From positions 10,650,604 to 10,714,603 of the forward strand of contig NC_051105.1 of assembly GCF_901709675.1 (NCBI RefSeq): a stretch of DNA of 64,000 bases, given 5' to 3'. This document shows, piece by piece, positions 52,993 through 64,000 of this stretch. The notes beneath the pieces are model-generated. The model worked only from the letters and a program-made list of their open reading frames with translations. It was not told the origin of the DNA and ran no database searches. Made by a program: the position numbers and the translations under genes. The stretch is from Syngnathus acus (lineage: Eukaryota > Chordata > Actinopteri > Syngnathiformes > Syngnathidae). Positions within the stretch are counted from its first letter, which is position 1. Every line of letters starts with the position of its first letter.

Positions 52993-54349
52993 TAAGATTA
53001 AAACCATCTTTCTTTGTAAAACTGATCTTTTGTTTGGTGAGGATTCCAATCATGTTTTGGAATGCACCTTTTTATCCAGTGCAGTGGGAGGCGGCCAGCT
53101 GTTTTGCATATGACCTCAATATTATTATTATGACTACTCAAGCACATTTATTGGTAAAGCTCATTACGTATGATCGCCGTCTTCGGTTCATCATTTTAAG
53201 GAAAGTAAATATATAGGTCAGCGCATAGTGAAGCAAATGCATGGCATCCCGCCAGTGTCTTATGTAAAAGGCCGGAATATAAATGTGATACTCGGACAGA
53301 CAGAAGGTGCCTTCCAGGGACAAATTGAAGAGAAATTGACCAGACAACCGGAGAATAGTAGGTTAGGATTTGATATATGTTTCGTTGCGGTCGCAAAACA
53401 TTAATTATTGACATTTTGGATGCAGCAAAAAATATTTTAAAGGATGCTAGCAGTATGTATATAATTATCACAGACGAAACATTTATAAATGTTGTAGGTT
53501 CATAGAGATATTGAATAAAAATTAGAATTCCATAGATTCAGTCCCTGTTGCCCTGCACTAGTAACGATTGTTATATGATGTGTATTGATTGTATTGTTTA
53601 GGCATGCTCTCAATGGGAATTTCCAAGCTGATCTAAATACGATTTCCTATAGTGTATTCCCATTAGGGAGGAAAACAGACAAAAAGAAGACATGTTTAAA
53701 TGTGCACAAAGCCGCTGATACCGTTGTATGAAAGAGTCAGTGTTGATTTACATCAACAGATAAACAAGAGCCAGCGTCGTCTTATTTTGCCTGCTGCACC
53801 TCCCTCATTAGCCTGACTTGCTCTTTGCTCTTTGTGATGCAGCCGCGTAATCTTGGAGCGCTCAGCGGTGCGCTTCCTCTGGCCTCGTTTTCAAACTGCA
53901 TATTTCAACGTGGTGGGGGGTGGGGGCGAGGTAACCATTTATGAAGACACAAAACAAAATCTTGAATCAAATAGAAATAACACTAATAGCCACAATATGG
54001 ACAAAAGTATTGGGACACCATCACACTGTCTGTTACACCGACAAGAAGAAAATATACAGGTATTGTTGTAAAAGTGTGTTTGGTAACGAGGCCTACCACA
54101 TAGTGAAAATGCAAATAATAATTGTAAATAAGAATGTTTTCTGAGCAACTATCAAACTAAAATTAATTAATTAATTAATTACTAATTATTAATTACTCAT
54201 TCGGTATTGAAACAACCACAATGCTTACAAACAATGGAAAACATAATAGACAGGCTAACGGATAGCACTTAAAGATAGGGGCTATTTGAACACAAATAGT
54301 GGAGCAACACATGTAGACCGATAGCATTAATACTTACAATATATATGAA

Positions 54350-55820
54350 TACCGTAATTTTCGGAATAAAAGTCGCTCCGGAATATAGGTCGCATGAGCC
54401 ATAAAATGCACAATAACGTGAAAAAAACCATATATAAGTCGCTCCGGAGTACAAGTCGCATTTTGGGGGAAATTTATTCGACAAAATCCAACACAAAGAA
54501 CAGACATGAACGAGCAACAACAGGCTAAACGATAGGTATGCTAATGTGACAAACACAAACGAAGAGCTGAGAACGGGCCTGACGTAACATTCAGAGTTAT
54601 TCAAATAACTATTACATAAATAACACGTTTATAAAACCATCTGTGTCACTCCAATTCATTAAATCCATCGATCGTCCTTTATGGAAACAATGCCGCGTAT
54701 GCGCCACGCCGCTGACGTGTAAATATTCTAAATATTCCACAGACCCATATAACGATATATAAAGTATATATCAAATAACTATCATATAAACAACAATATT
54801 ATCAAACCATCTGTGTCACTCCAAATCATTAAATCCATCGATCAAATTCCTCGTCCTTTGTCAACAACGCCGTGCGTGCGCCCTGACGTCAGCCTCGTCG
54901 TTATTCCACAGATCTAGTATATAAGTATATTATAGCGTTAACAAAGTACAAGGAAAGACGTGGGTTTGGTAAACCGCTCTTTATTTAACAAAACAAGAGT
55001 CCAACGAGCCAACAACCACTGAACTGTAACGATAAAAACATATACAAGTTGCTATACAAAATAAAATATATCAAATAACTATAACATAAATAGTTCACCA
55101 CCACACGGCCCCAAGCATCGGTGTCGACTTCCAGGTGTGTGGCGGCGTGGACTTCCATCCCCGGAGGTGGAAGAGAGCTCCATAGAATAGGACCGGGCGT
55201 GCGTAAAAGCCATGTCCGAGCCCCATCCACCGTCCCCGGACAGCCACCCGGCCGAGCGCCGGCCCCCGACTTCCATCCACGGAGGTGAAAGAGAGCTCCA
55301 TAGAGTAGGACCGGGCGTGCGTAAAAGCTATGTCCGAGCCCCATCCACCGTCCCCGGACAGCCACCCGGCCGAGCGCCGGCCTCCGACTTCCATCCACGG
55401 AGGTGAAAGAGAGCTCCGTAGAGTAGGACCGGGCGTGCATAAAAGCCATAATTGTTTTTCAAACCTTCTGTGTCACTTCAAATCATTAAAACCTTCAAAC
55501 TCTTCGTCCTCCGTGTCACTTAGAAACAAAGCCGCTAATGATGCCGGTAGTACGTGGGGCCCTTCGTCATCTTGTGATCGAATCTTTGTCCTTTATGTAA
55601 ACAACCACCGCGCCGCGCCACTGACGTCACTTGAAATTCAAATTACAGTAATTCCTTGCTACATCGTGGTTCGTATATCGCAGTTGAACTTTTTTTTTTT
55701 CTTTTTTTGAATTTTGAAAATTTGTGAAAAAATTCACATATAAGTCGCTCCTCAGTAAAAGTCGCCCCCCCCACCCAAACTATGAAAAAAAACGCGACTT
55801 ATAGTCCGAAAATTACGGTA
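54350..55820. mobile_element. 1.47-kb inverted-repeat element with internal tandem repeats
   Basis: The ends are perfect inverted repeats, TACCGTAATTTTCGG (54350-54364) and CCGAAAATTACGGTA (55806-55820). Both ends carry subterminal AAGTCGC and TATAAGTCGCTCC motifs. If the terminal TA is the target duplication, the element starts at CCGTAATTTT. There is no transposase frame. Inside, a segment beginning AACCATCTGTGTCACTCCAA occurs about three times (near 54637, 54816 and 55462), and a GC-rich 118-bp minisatellite lies at 55151-55450. Confidence 0.8.
55151..55450. repeat. 118-bp GC-rich minisatellite, about 2.5 units
   Basis: Units start at 55151, 55269 and 55387 (ACTTCCATCC...CGGAGGTG) with few differences. 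It is embedded in the AT-rich element 54350-55820. Because 118 is not a multiple of three and the unit lacks stops, several frames stay open on the minus strand. Confidence 0.9.
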
Positions 55821-58800
55821 TGTTCTTTATACTTGCCTAATATTATTATGATACTCTTATTATAATATTTCATACTGCCCGCTTCACAAATGTCATCCCA
55901 TCAGTCATAAATTGGGTATCCAGAACTGATGAAGAACCAGCAGCTAAGCTCATCTTAAGATACCTTTCTAACAATTTTCTTTGTTGATCCGTCCAGCTAT
56001 GACTTGACTGTTTGTCTACTCTCGCCGCAGCCACAGCGTGCTCTCTGGCCTTGGCAGGCAGCTGTTTTCTGACAAAAAAAGCACTAAAAGCTCACTACCT
56101 GCACCACATCAAAATGACACGCTTAGTGGCTGCCTGGTGAGTACTGTGCAGAATTTAGCCATTAAAGAGCCAGACACGTCCCTAAGATAGTGCAAAAGCA
56201 GAGATCATAACAGCCAATATTGGTTTTTAATCATGATGCCGTTATTGACATTAGCAAACATGGCATTAGCCACCTGTAGTAACTTTCGGGTCTTTAACAA
56301 CAAGAGCTGCTTATATATTTTGGATTATATGGACGTTAATTGTTTTCCTCATTGACATTAAGATTCTGACATTTGTTATTTTTTGGGACATTAAGCGAGC
56401 TTTAGGTTTTTTACATTAAGACTGTCATTGCTGAAATAGCTTTATATATTAGGAAAAAAGTGCTCTGTCGCCATCTTGTGGCTTGAGTAGGCAATTACAA
56501 ACCATTTTAATAATTAACCCTTTAAAATGCTAAATTTTTTGGCATCACATTTTGGACCTTCACGTTCCCGTAATGTCGTTCCAATGTGGATGTTTTGTAA
56601 TTTTTTTCTTCCTATCAGATGGCTATACAGTATTTTTTTAACCCCCTCCTTCCCCTTTCCTATCTCATCAGCTACACCTCCTCATCCGTTTCTCCGACGC
56701 CCCCCATACCTCTGCCTCCTGCATCCCCCCCCCTCCACTGCTGATAGCCCCTACCCACACGCCCTCCCTTTCCCATCTACCATGTTGGTAAAAATATCTG
56801 CAGACAGCAGGAGAGGAGGCTTTCTCGCTTTCTCTCTCTCTCTCTCTCCTCACTGCTCGCTCTCAGACAATCCACCCATGTGACTTCTCAGGCTGACTGT
56901 GCCTCAGCTCCATTCAGCCTCTTTGCCTACCAGCCGGCTGCTGCTAATGAGCCTTTGTGTGGCAGGGAGAGCAACACTATGACAAAGAGGGAGCTAAAGT
57001 GTGAAAGATTGTCTTATTGCTTCTCGTAATAAAGCATACAGTATCGACAGTCTCATCTCTCAGGCTGCATCCCCCTCTTTGTCTCTCTCTCTCTCCCTCT
57101 TTTTTTTTTCTTTTTTTAAACCTCATGCTGATGGACCTCTGGGGCCGCTGCAAGTCAGTGGACTGAGACAAAATGGGAAGCTCTTCATCCATCATGTGTG
57201 AATTGCCGCATTAATGATTGTGTAGCCGTCCTGCTGTGAGAAGAGGTGAAAGGAGTCAGAGTCCGCCAGTGGATGCAGGTCAGTGGTTCCCGCGAGGGCC
57301 GGCTGGCCGGCGCCAGAGGGAGTTGCCGTGATGCTGCATGCATGTTTGCTCTGTGTGCTTGCCTTTATGAATCACGAGAGGAACAGAAATGCGCGCATGT
57401 CTTTTTATATCAATGAGTGATTGGTGATTTGAGGCTTTGAGGTTTTTTTATTGTGATTTTAATTGCTGTGCTATAGTCAGAATAAGACTAACAATCCTTT
57501 GGGATATTAAACATTGGTTCACCTGATGTAGAATTATATTTGAGAATTTGGATTTTGAGTTGAGAGACTGCAGTGTATTGTTAATATTTATGTAGACTGT
57601 GTTTGTGTACAGGTTAAATATACACAAGACTGGGAAAAACGAAACTGGAATTTTTTGAAATTTTGGAAGTTACATTCTCAGTAATTTAAGGATAAATACC
57701 AAATATTGTTGTATGTAAAATCTTTTTTTTTTTCTGACTTACAATATACACATATTTTATATACTGCATATGCCGTACTATAAAATGCGACTACAGAACT
57801 GACACCAAAAGCCCACTAGAACTTGATGAAAATGGTACAAATGTACGCTGACTCATATTTAACACGAATTTGAATGCAATTGGTGCATTCCAAACACTGA
57901 AATAACCCCAATTATAAGAGGGTGTGTACACTTGTGCAATCACATATTTAAATGATTGCTTTTAATTGAGTGGTACAATTTATTTGAGTACATGGTGGAA
58001 TTTTTTTCTAAATTTTTTTTAATATGCATCATTTGAAGAGAGATATACGTGTCTATATATATAATATATGGAGAGACTTATATGGACTGTACAAACGTAT
58101 GTCCAATTCTTGCTTTGGTGTGGGACCTCATGCGCAATTTGTTGCTCTGGACACAGTGTCACATGGGGAAGCAGTAGTTGTGAGGATACACTGCCATCAC
58201 CATGGCAACCACTTTTTAATATCAAAGCCTAATGCAGCCTCAGCAGAGAGCTAAAGCGGCGTCGTACACATAGGTTGCTAACAATGCGGTCTAATTCGGA
58301 ACCTTTTGGAAGCTGCCCACGCTATTTCTGGTGGAAATTTCCACAAGAACTAGTTTCTTTGTGATGTCTGGATCAAATATTTGAGATTTGAATTTCCAAA
58401 GGGGGAACTGACTTGAGCATTGCTGTAAATTTGAAATGATGGATTGCATACCGATGTTTTAGGGCGTGATGCTTAATCCACAAGGCTGGAGTTGATTGTG
58501 GCACCCCCGCCGTTATACAACGAAAAAAATCATAAACCCCCCCGGGGAACAATGAGCCTCTCTTTCTGGCAGCCGAGGTTCTCCTATCTGGCCCGCACCT
58601 CTTTCTTCGCATTTCTTCTACCAGGAAGCATTTGCATCTGTAACGACTCGATAGCAGAGCCCCAGATGAAACGCGGCGGCCGTCTGTGAAAGGAACTCCC
58701 CCACAAGCCGCTCTGACAGATAGACAGGATGAGGCTCGCCCAAGATGCCGGCCGGCCCCTGCTCGCCGTTCTTCCGAGGCGGGAAGCCGCCGAGCTGCCA

Positions 58801-59385
58801 GTCATTGCGTGCACAAAGGCAGCTGTGCTGTTCCCGCCGACGGTATCAGCAACTCTGATTTGTTTGAGCCGGGACGGTAAACAAATTAGGCTTGACCGAA
58901 AAGAGCGTTGCAGTTCGATTCCCTTGAGCACGGTGCCGAACTTTGATGGGCTGTGAATATCCACTGATTAATTTTTTTATTTGGCATCATCCATTCACTG
59001 TTCCACTTTAGTACAAATAACGCTTTAAATATTCCGAACATGGATTTCCATAAATGAGCATTTCCATTGTCACTCATGTTGGTCAAGCCTCCTTTTTTCC
59101 CTTTTTCTTGAGCCACACTATAAATGAAGCCAAATGAACTTCCTCTACATCAGATCGAGAATGTAATTAGCGTCTTTCGCTGGCCATGGCTGCTCCTTTG
59201 TGCCAAGGTGATCAATTGCCGGGGGAGCGCCGTGCAGGCAGAGCGGCGGGAGAGCTGGCGGTGCGTGTGTGTGTGTATGCGGTCCTAATTGAGTGTATTG
59301 AGGATTACACAGGCCTCCTAAACTGGATATTAAATAATGCGTGGCCCCTGCGCTGTCTGTGTTTCAGGTGCAGATGTGTCAGGCC

Positions 59386-59536
59386 ATGAGCGGAATACTG
59401 AAAAGGAAATTCGAGGAGGTGGAAGCCTCCTCCTCCCCGTGCTCTTCCTTGAGGGAGTCTGATGATGAGGTATCCTGCAGCGAGAGCGGGGATAGCAGCG
59501 ACAGCGTCAACCCGTCCGCCTCCGGCCCTTTCACCC
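59386..59536 (+). CDS. csrnp3: CSRNP3 coding exon 1
   Basis: CSRNP3 (cysteine/serine-rich nuclear protein 3, AXUD1 family) is a nuclear protein with transcription-activating activity. The four exons here encode about 567 residues (human 585). After the acceptor CTGTGTTTCAG (exon start 59368) the frame reads MSGILKRKFEEVEASSSPCS and SLRESDDEVSCSESGDSSDS. The chosen ATG (59386-59388) gives the conserved family start and has G at -3. An in-frame ATG 12 bp upstream (MCQA-) has a weaker context. The donor is TTTCACCC/GTGAGT, leaving one base. Later exons encode the basic conserved block, the Cys-rich domain and acidic stretches. The gene has at least two likely non-coding exons far upstream (47.5-48.4 kb). 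Confidence 0.95.
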
Positions 59537-59977
59537 GTGAGTACCGCTCGCTAACAAAGCGCCTAATCCGAGCGGGGGGGAAGGAATGTTGTCGTTTCAT
59601 CAGAGAGGAGGAAACAAAGGAGGTGATGTTAATCACGATGGGACTAATGGTGTTATTTCAATGCCGTGTAGCTGAGCCGGTTTTTTTTTTTTTGTAGGCG
59701 ACACTATGATATGAATGCACAGTCATAGGCGTGCAGAGAAGAGGCTAAGTGATGCTGAGAGAGCACCGGTGTAATCGAAAAGCGGCATGCGCAGGCAGCT
59801 TCCCTTATTAGGAGAAGCATCAGCATGCCAGCCCAGTCAGATGAATGAGATGATGACGTCTCAAGCTGTGCTGCACATGTAGCCTCTAACCCCGCATTTT
59901 CTTAAAAGAACATCGTGAATCTACATTCATGCAGCATTAGGACCAAAAGGAGATTCAATAACTGGCTCAACGTGGTC

Positions 59978-60048
59978 ATGTGGATCAAACTCGCAACCTC
60001 TGGGTTGGGGGACGACCACTCTACCACTGAGCCACCTTGCCCCTCACT
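59978..60048 (-). mobile_element. tRNA-derived SINE head
   Basis: On the minus strand TGGCTCAGTGGTAGAG (A box, 60019-60034) is followed about 20 bp later by GGTTGCGAGTTTGATCC (B box, 59982-59998). This is a SINE head within CSRNP3 intron 1 (between coding exons 1 and 2). It is better preserved than the copy at 9640-9712. Confidence 0.75.
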
Positions 60049-60839
60049 TACCTATTTTGGGATAAATGCTGGGGATGAAATAGCTATCTGAAGAATGACA
60101 ATCAGTGCCGTACTGATGAGCTGAGTGGAATCGAGAGATCTCAGTGTATAGCCAGAAGATTCTTTTTCTGCTAACAAAGCTTTTTAACATCTTAAAGAAC
60201 AGACACAGAATGAAATATGACTGTCATGGCATTCTCTGTATCTTTGGAAAAAGATTCATTGCCAAAATAAGGAGAGGAACGCGTCCCTGGGATCTGAGCT
60301 TGGCTTCTGTCAACCGCAGCTGCCAGCATATGGGGCCCGGCGAAGATTGACCTTCTGTCGGTTGTCATGTGATGGAGGGCGGATCCAACGACTCACTCGC
60401 ACACATTCAGGCGCACTTCCAACGTGCCCGTAACATCTGCTAAAACGAGCTCGTCGCATTTGTTTTGCCGCAAAGTGGGCGGGGTCTCTCGATCAGAACA
60501 CTAAAGCGTTGAACTTTAATGTCTGATAAGGGGACGTGACTATTGTGAAGGAGTACTCTTCAACTCAGGAGCAGCCGGGGGATTATTTATACACCAGTGT
60601 TGCCTTCCTCCCCCTCAAAGCTTTCTGTAGTAGCACAGAAGTGGGATGACGTTGTTTTCCTCACAACAGTCATGCGGAGTCCGAGTCTTGCGACTAGCTT
60701 CTTCTTCTTGTGATGTATTTTGTTTTGTTGTACAACCAGCACTCAATCGTGCAGTAATTTACTATAAATTTGCTGCTTCATCTCTCATGGCCACCGGGTG
60801 GCAGTATAACAATTTTAACAGCTCCATTTTCCTCAACAG

Positions 60840-61099
60840 CTGGCTCCATCCTAAAGCGAGAGAAGCGTCTGTGCACGAGGAGGGTGCACTTTGAGAAGGT
60901 GACCGTGTACTACTTCAGCAGGAGGCAAGGCTTCACCAGCGTGCCAAGCCAAGGCGGCAGCACGCTGGGCATGTCCAACAGGCACAGCTGGGTCAGGCAG
61001 TATTCCCTGGGCGAGTTTGCCATGGAGCAGGAGAGGATTCATAGGGACATGCTGAGGGAGCATCTCAAGGAGGAGAAGGTTAACTCTATCAAACTCAAG
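60840..61099 (+). CDS. csrnp3: CSRNP3 coding exon 2
   Basis: Acceptor TTTTCCTCAACAG and donor CTCAAG/GTGAAC; phase 1 to 0. It encodes GSILKREKRLCTRRVHFEKV, then TVYYFSRRQGFTSVPSQGGS and TLGMSNRHSWVRQYSLGEFA, then EQERIHRDMLREHLKEEKVN. This is the most conserved N-terminal block of CSRNP proteins. Confidence 0.95.
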
Positions 61100-61489
61100 G
61101 TGAACTACACTCATTCCTACATTGGCTTCTTTGGAGCGATTTGCTTTCATTTGCGATACCGTCACCGGAAACATTTGCGTATCGGTCCTGCCTTTCCTCC
61201 CCATTTTTTTCTATTTTGGTCTGGCTCTTATACATACTGGGTGTTATATACTGGGTGTAATTCCACTGTCAACCACTACGTCGTAAATTTGAAAGAATAA
61301 TGGAACAGGAAGTATTTCCGCACAGCCTAATTTAAGTTAAAAAATATTCAATACCATGCAATGTAATCCTGCTTTTTATGCCTACAGAAAATGATGGCTT
61401 TAGACTCATTTCATGTCGTATTTCATAATATTACAGACAAAATAGAAACAAACTAATAAAATTGACCCAGATTCTCTGGTGCTTTCTAG

Positions 61490-61786
61490 CTTACCAAAAA
61501 CGGAACAGTGGAGTCCGAGGAAGCCAACACACTCACCGCAGAGGACATTTCCGACGACGACGTCGACCTGGACAACACGGAGGTGGACGAGTACTTCTTC
61601 CTGCAGCCCCTGACCACTAAAAAGCGGAGGGCACTGCTCCGTACCTCCGGGGTTAAGAAGATTGATGTGGAAGAGAAGCATGAACTTCGGGCCATCCGTG
61701 TGTCCAGAGAGGACTGCGGTTGTGACTGCAGAGTCTTCTGCGAGCCAGACACCTGCGCCTGCAGCAGTGCGGGGATCAAGTGTCAG
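61490..61786 (+). CDS. csrnp3: CSRNP3 coding exon 3 (start of Cys-rich domain)
   Basis: Acceptor GTGCTTTCTAG and donor TGTCAG/GTAAAT; 99 codons, phase 0-0. It encodes [20 protein letters not shown], a basic KKRRALLR stretch and [20 protein letters not shown], followed by AGIKCQ. The dense Cys pattern is the first part of the family's cysteine-rich region. Confidence 0.95.
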
Positions 61787-62813
61787 GTAAATGCTAGTTA
61801 TGTTATGCCCATTGCACTTGCACTCATTCTGTGTTTACAGTAAACTGTAAATAGAATACAATGCTGCCTTGAGATGCGAGTTTCCAAAATACAATTTCTC
61901 TGCCTTGACTAGGCTGTATGGTGGCAGTAACCCAAACTTAACAATTAGCCCCTTTGGAAAATGATTAATATTTTGCCAAAAAGGAGGCTTCAAGCTATTA
62001 GATGTCACTCCAGGTTGTAGTTTATTGTCAAATTACACGTGAAACGAGAATTACACGTTGTTTCTGTAAAACGACGACAATCTAGATTAGCTTTTTGCCT
62101 GCTAGCTTAATGTAAACACAATGGGAAACGCGGATCGAGAAAAGCATTTTAATGTTTTCAGAAATTAATATTTCAACTCAAACCATGCAGCAACACATGT
62201 AGATATGTATTATTAAAGAACTCACGGTCATAGTGTTTTCTAGGCGATCTAAAAATGTTGACGCTGCAAACGCCTGTGTACAGTATGACGTTTGTCTTAT
62301 AGTGCTGCCTAGTGGCCACGGTTAGCAGCGCATTGGGCATGCAGTGTGACCAAAAAATCTTTTTAGTGTAACCAGTGTTATGATAACGTCATTTATCCGT
62401 TTAAGACTGCACATCAGATTTTTTTGGTACTGATTCCGAATCTGACTTTTTTTTTTTTTTCCTCTAACAAATTAGGATTTGCTTATCCAATATTAACCAT
62501 AATAAATTGTAACGTATTTCTAATATTCATTAATTTAGGGTCAGGTTCAGCAACAAGTGGATTGTTTTTTTCTGAAATGTCATAGTTATAAATTACAATG
62601 CTAATGTGCTGGAAAAATGTAAAGGCGTTTTTAAATCACCGTAAAGATTCTTTAAGGTCACAAAGTCGTCATTGATTTAAAATTGTCTGTTGATCCGTTT
62701 AATTTGAGGAACTATATTTCACAACCATTTGAAAAACCAATTGGAAAATTGGTTTTAAGCATGGCTTCACTTTTGGTTCCATGACAGGAAATGCTTTGTT
62801 TCTTCCCCTCTAG
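61787..62813 (+). other. csrnp3: CSRNP3 intron between coding exons 3 and 4
   Basis: AT-rich, with a MITE end (TGCCTTGAGATGCGAGTTT about 61863) and a CTCF-like TGCTGCCTAGTGGCC (62303-62317). No exon is seen. Confidence 0.6.
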
Positions 62814-63809
62814 GTGGACCGCATGTCATTTCCATGTGGTTGCACAAAAGAAGGCTGCAGCAATTCGAGCGGCAGAGTGGAGTTTAACCCCATCCGCGTT
62901 CGGACCCATTTTCTGCATACCATAATGAAGCTGGAGCTGGAGAAGAGTCGCGAGCAGGCGCAAGCTTCCCCCGCCAATGGTTACCTAGGCAACGAGGCAG
63001 TCAGTTCCAACTCTCTGGTTCAGTCTCAGCACAGGTTAGACTACTCTTTGCCTGACGCCGTTCCGCAAAGCGCCGGCGTGCACTTGCAGACGGCCGACGA
63101 GATGGACGAGCCGCTGGAGGACGAGGATGATGAGGAGGACGAGGACGACGAGGACGACGAGGAAGATGACAACGAAGATGAGGAGGACAGCAGCAGCGTT
63201 TTTAGCGGGATTTCAGACTCCAGCACTCAGAGTTTAGCCAACAGCGACTCAGAGGATGAGGAAGACGAAGATGAGGACGAGGACAGGTCGGAGAACTTGT
63301 GTCACACGGAGGTGGTGCCATTGGCCTCCGTGCTGTGTTACGGCGACGACGAGAATCACGTAAACGGGAACGCTTATTTAATGAACGCCCCCTCGGCTGA
63401 ATACTATCAGCTCGCGAATCCAGGCCCCGCCCACAGTGGCACGAGCCGCCAATCAGGCGAACCCTACGGGGAAGCCTTAGCATTCCAAGAGCCAATCAAC
63501 GGCACCCAAACCCAGGGCGCCTTCCCCAAACAGCCAGTGGAACAGTACTCTACGAATTTTAACATGGGCGGAAGCGCACCGGTGGCCACTCTAAGCCACT
63601 ACGTCCACGAAAACGACAAAGCGGATTTTGTGGATCCTGAGGACCAGTTTCACAACTATCTGAACAATAACACCCATGCACCGTTCAGCACTCACGGCTC
63701 ATGCGCGTCGGCCGAGCCGCCGCCGCCGCCGCAGTCCAACGTTAACGGGCACCCCGACTTGAACTTACTTGCAACGAGTACCAAGAATCTCTCTTTACCG
63801 GCAGTGTAG
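62814..63809 (+). CDS. csrnp3: CSRNP3 coding exon 4 (C-terminal)
   Basis: Acceptor TTTCTTCCCCTCTAG; 331 codons and a TAG stop. It begins [20 protein letters not shown] and continues [20 protein letters not shown], completing the Cys-rich region. Two acidic runs follow (about 63103-63189 and 63249-63285), then [14 protein letters not shown] and a Ser/Pro/Asn-rich tail ending LSLPAV. The acidic runs are Asp/Glu codon repeats prone to length change. Confidence 0.95.
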   Translation: MDRMSFPCGCTKEGCSNSSGRVEFNPIRVRTHFLHTIMKLELEKSREQAQASPANGYLGNEAVSSNSLVQSQHRLDYSLPDAVPQSAGVHLQTADEMDEPLEDEDDEEDEDDEDDEEDDNEDEEDSSSVFSGISDSSTQSLANSDSEDEEDEDEDEDRSENLCHTEVVPLASVLCYGDDENHVNGNAYLMNAPSAEYYQLANPGPAHSGTSRQSGEPYGEALAFQEPINGTQTQGAFPKQPVEQYSTNFNMGGSAPVATLSHYVHENDKADFVDPEDQFHNYLNNNTHAPFSTHGSCASAEPPPPPQSNVNGHPDLNLLATSTKNLSLPAV

Positions 63810-64000
63810 AAACGGCCACGTTTGCATTTTGACTTGCAAAGGTTGAATTGAGGCAACTGACTTAAGTCAATTGTTGACTTAAAACAATTGTTTGTTGAAG
63901 GCGTTTCACCTTTAATATGGGAGGTTTCTAAAATGTTAGTGTGGTTGCATTTCGCTCCTAAAATTTTGGAAATCCGCTTTCACATGTGCCACCAATTTTT
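63810..64000 (+). other. csrnp3: CSRNP3 3' UTR (start)
   Basis: Non-coding sequence after the stop; no AATAAA is reached before the window ends. Confidence 0.75.

Larger units (their letters stand above)
48412..59367 (+). other. csrnp3: Long CSRNP3 5' UTR intron region
   Basis: About 11 kb before the first coding exon, dominated by repeats and MITEs listed separately. CT-microsatellites lie at about 56826-56848 and 57083-57096. A possible extra 5' UTR exon ends at TGGATGCAG/GTCAGTGG (about 57279), but its acceptor is unclear. Blocks at about 58685-58900 and 59160-59250 look like complex non-coding DNA. Confidence 0.45.

Noticed and set aside
53816-53932. Possible CSRNP3 5' UTR exon after TTTGTGATGCAG
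   Set aside because: The acceptor is fair, but no good donor follows; only GCGAG/GTAACC is nearby, within a G-rich run.
54985-55449. 154-codon minus-strand frame
   Set aside because: It is produced by the stop-free 118-bp minisatellite inside a transposon and is open in more than one frame, so it is not taken as a gene.

Overview
The window is vertebrate nuclear DNA, most likely from a ray-finned (teleost) fish. It holds parts of four recognisable vertebrate genes (STK39, B3GALT1, XIRP2, CSRNP3) that lie in one chromosomal neighbourhood in other vertebrates (human 2q24). Some introns are very short (67 bp between the two XIRP2 LIM exons). Intergenic DNA carries fish-type tRNA-derived SINEs, a non-LTR retrotransposon 3' end and hAT-like MITEs. 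There are no prokaryotic features. All gene models below come from reading splice sites and translations by eye.

Left part (1-21.9 kb): the last coding exon of STK39 (+, 517-591) and its 3' UTR meet the 3' UTR of B3GALT1 (-) tail to tail near 2.5 kb. B3GALT1 has an intact single coding exon (3237-4223). A tandem copy of the exon and its flanks follows (about 5.87-8.27 kb); its coding remnant (6515-7484) carries two frameshifts and altered catalytic motifs. About 13 kb without coding follows, with telomere-like repeats, a 487-bp hAT-type MITE with a perfect 8-bp target duplication, a LINE end, SINEs and a 4 x ~138-bp tandem array. A CpG-rich block at 21.6-21.9 kb, with CCAAT and GC boxes and a minus-strand splice donor, may be the B3GALT1 promoter and first exon.

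Middle part (23.1-34.4 kb): XIRP2 on the minus strand. Four short upstream coding exons lead into a giant exon of about 9 kb carrying about 29 Xin actin-binding repeats, about 17 degenerate repeats, and proline-rich and lysine-rich regions. Two small exons 3' of it encode a complete LIM domain, as in the mammalian short isoform that skips the giant exon. The first coding exon was not found.

Right part (34.4-64 kb): CSRNP3 (+) has a CpG-rich promoter/5' UTR exon ending at 47842, a second non-coding exon at 48371-48411, a long intron full of repeats, and four coding exons (59386-63809) giving about 567 residues. On the opposite strand three small exons (49340-49414, 36409-36582, 35009-35050) are mutually phase-compatible and would encode an unrecognised single-pass membrane microprotein of about 85 residues. 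This is the most speculative and most interesting gene-like signal here. Other structured items are a 1.47-kb inverted-repeat element with an internal GC-rich 118-bp minisatellite, and a recurrent CTCF-like motif scattered over the window.
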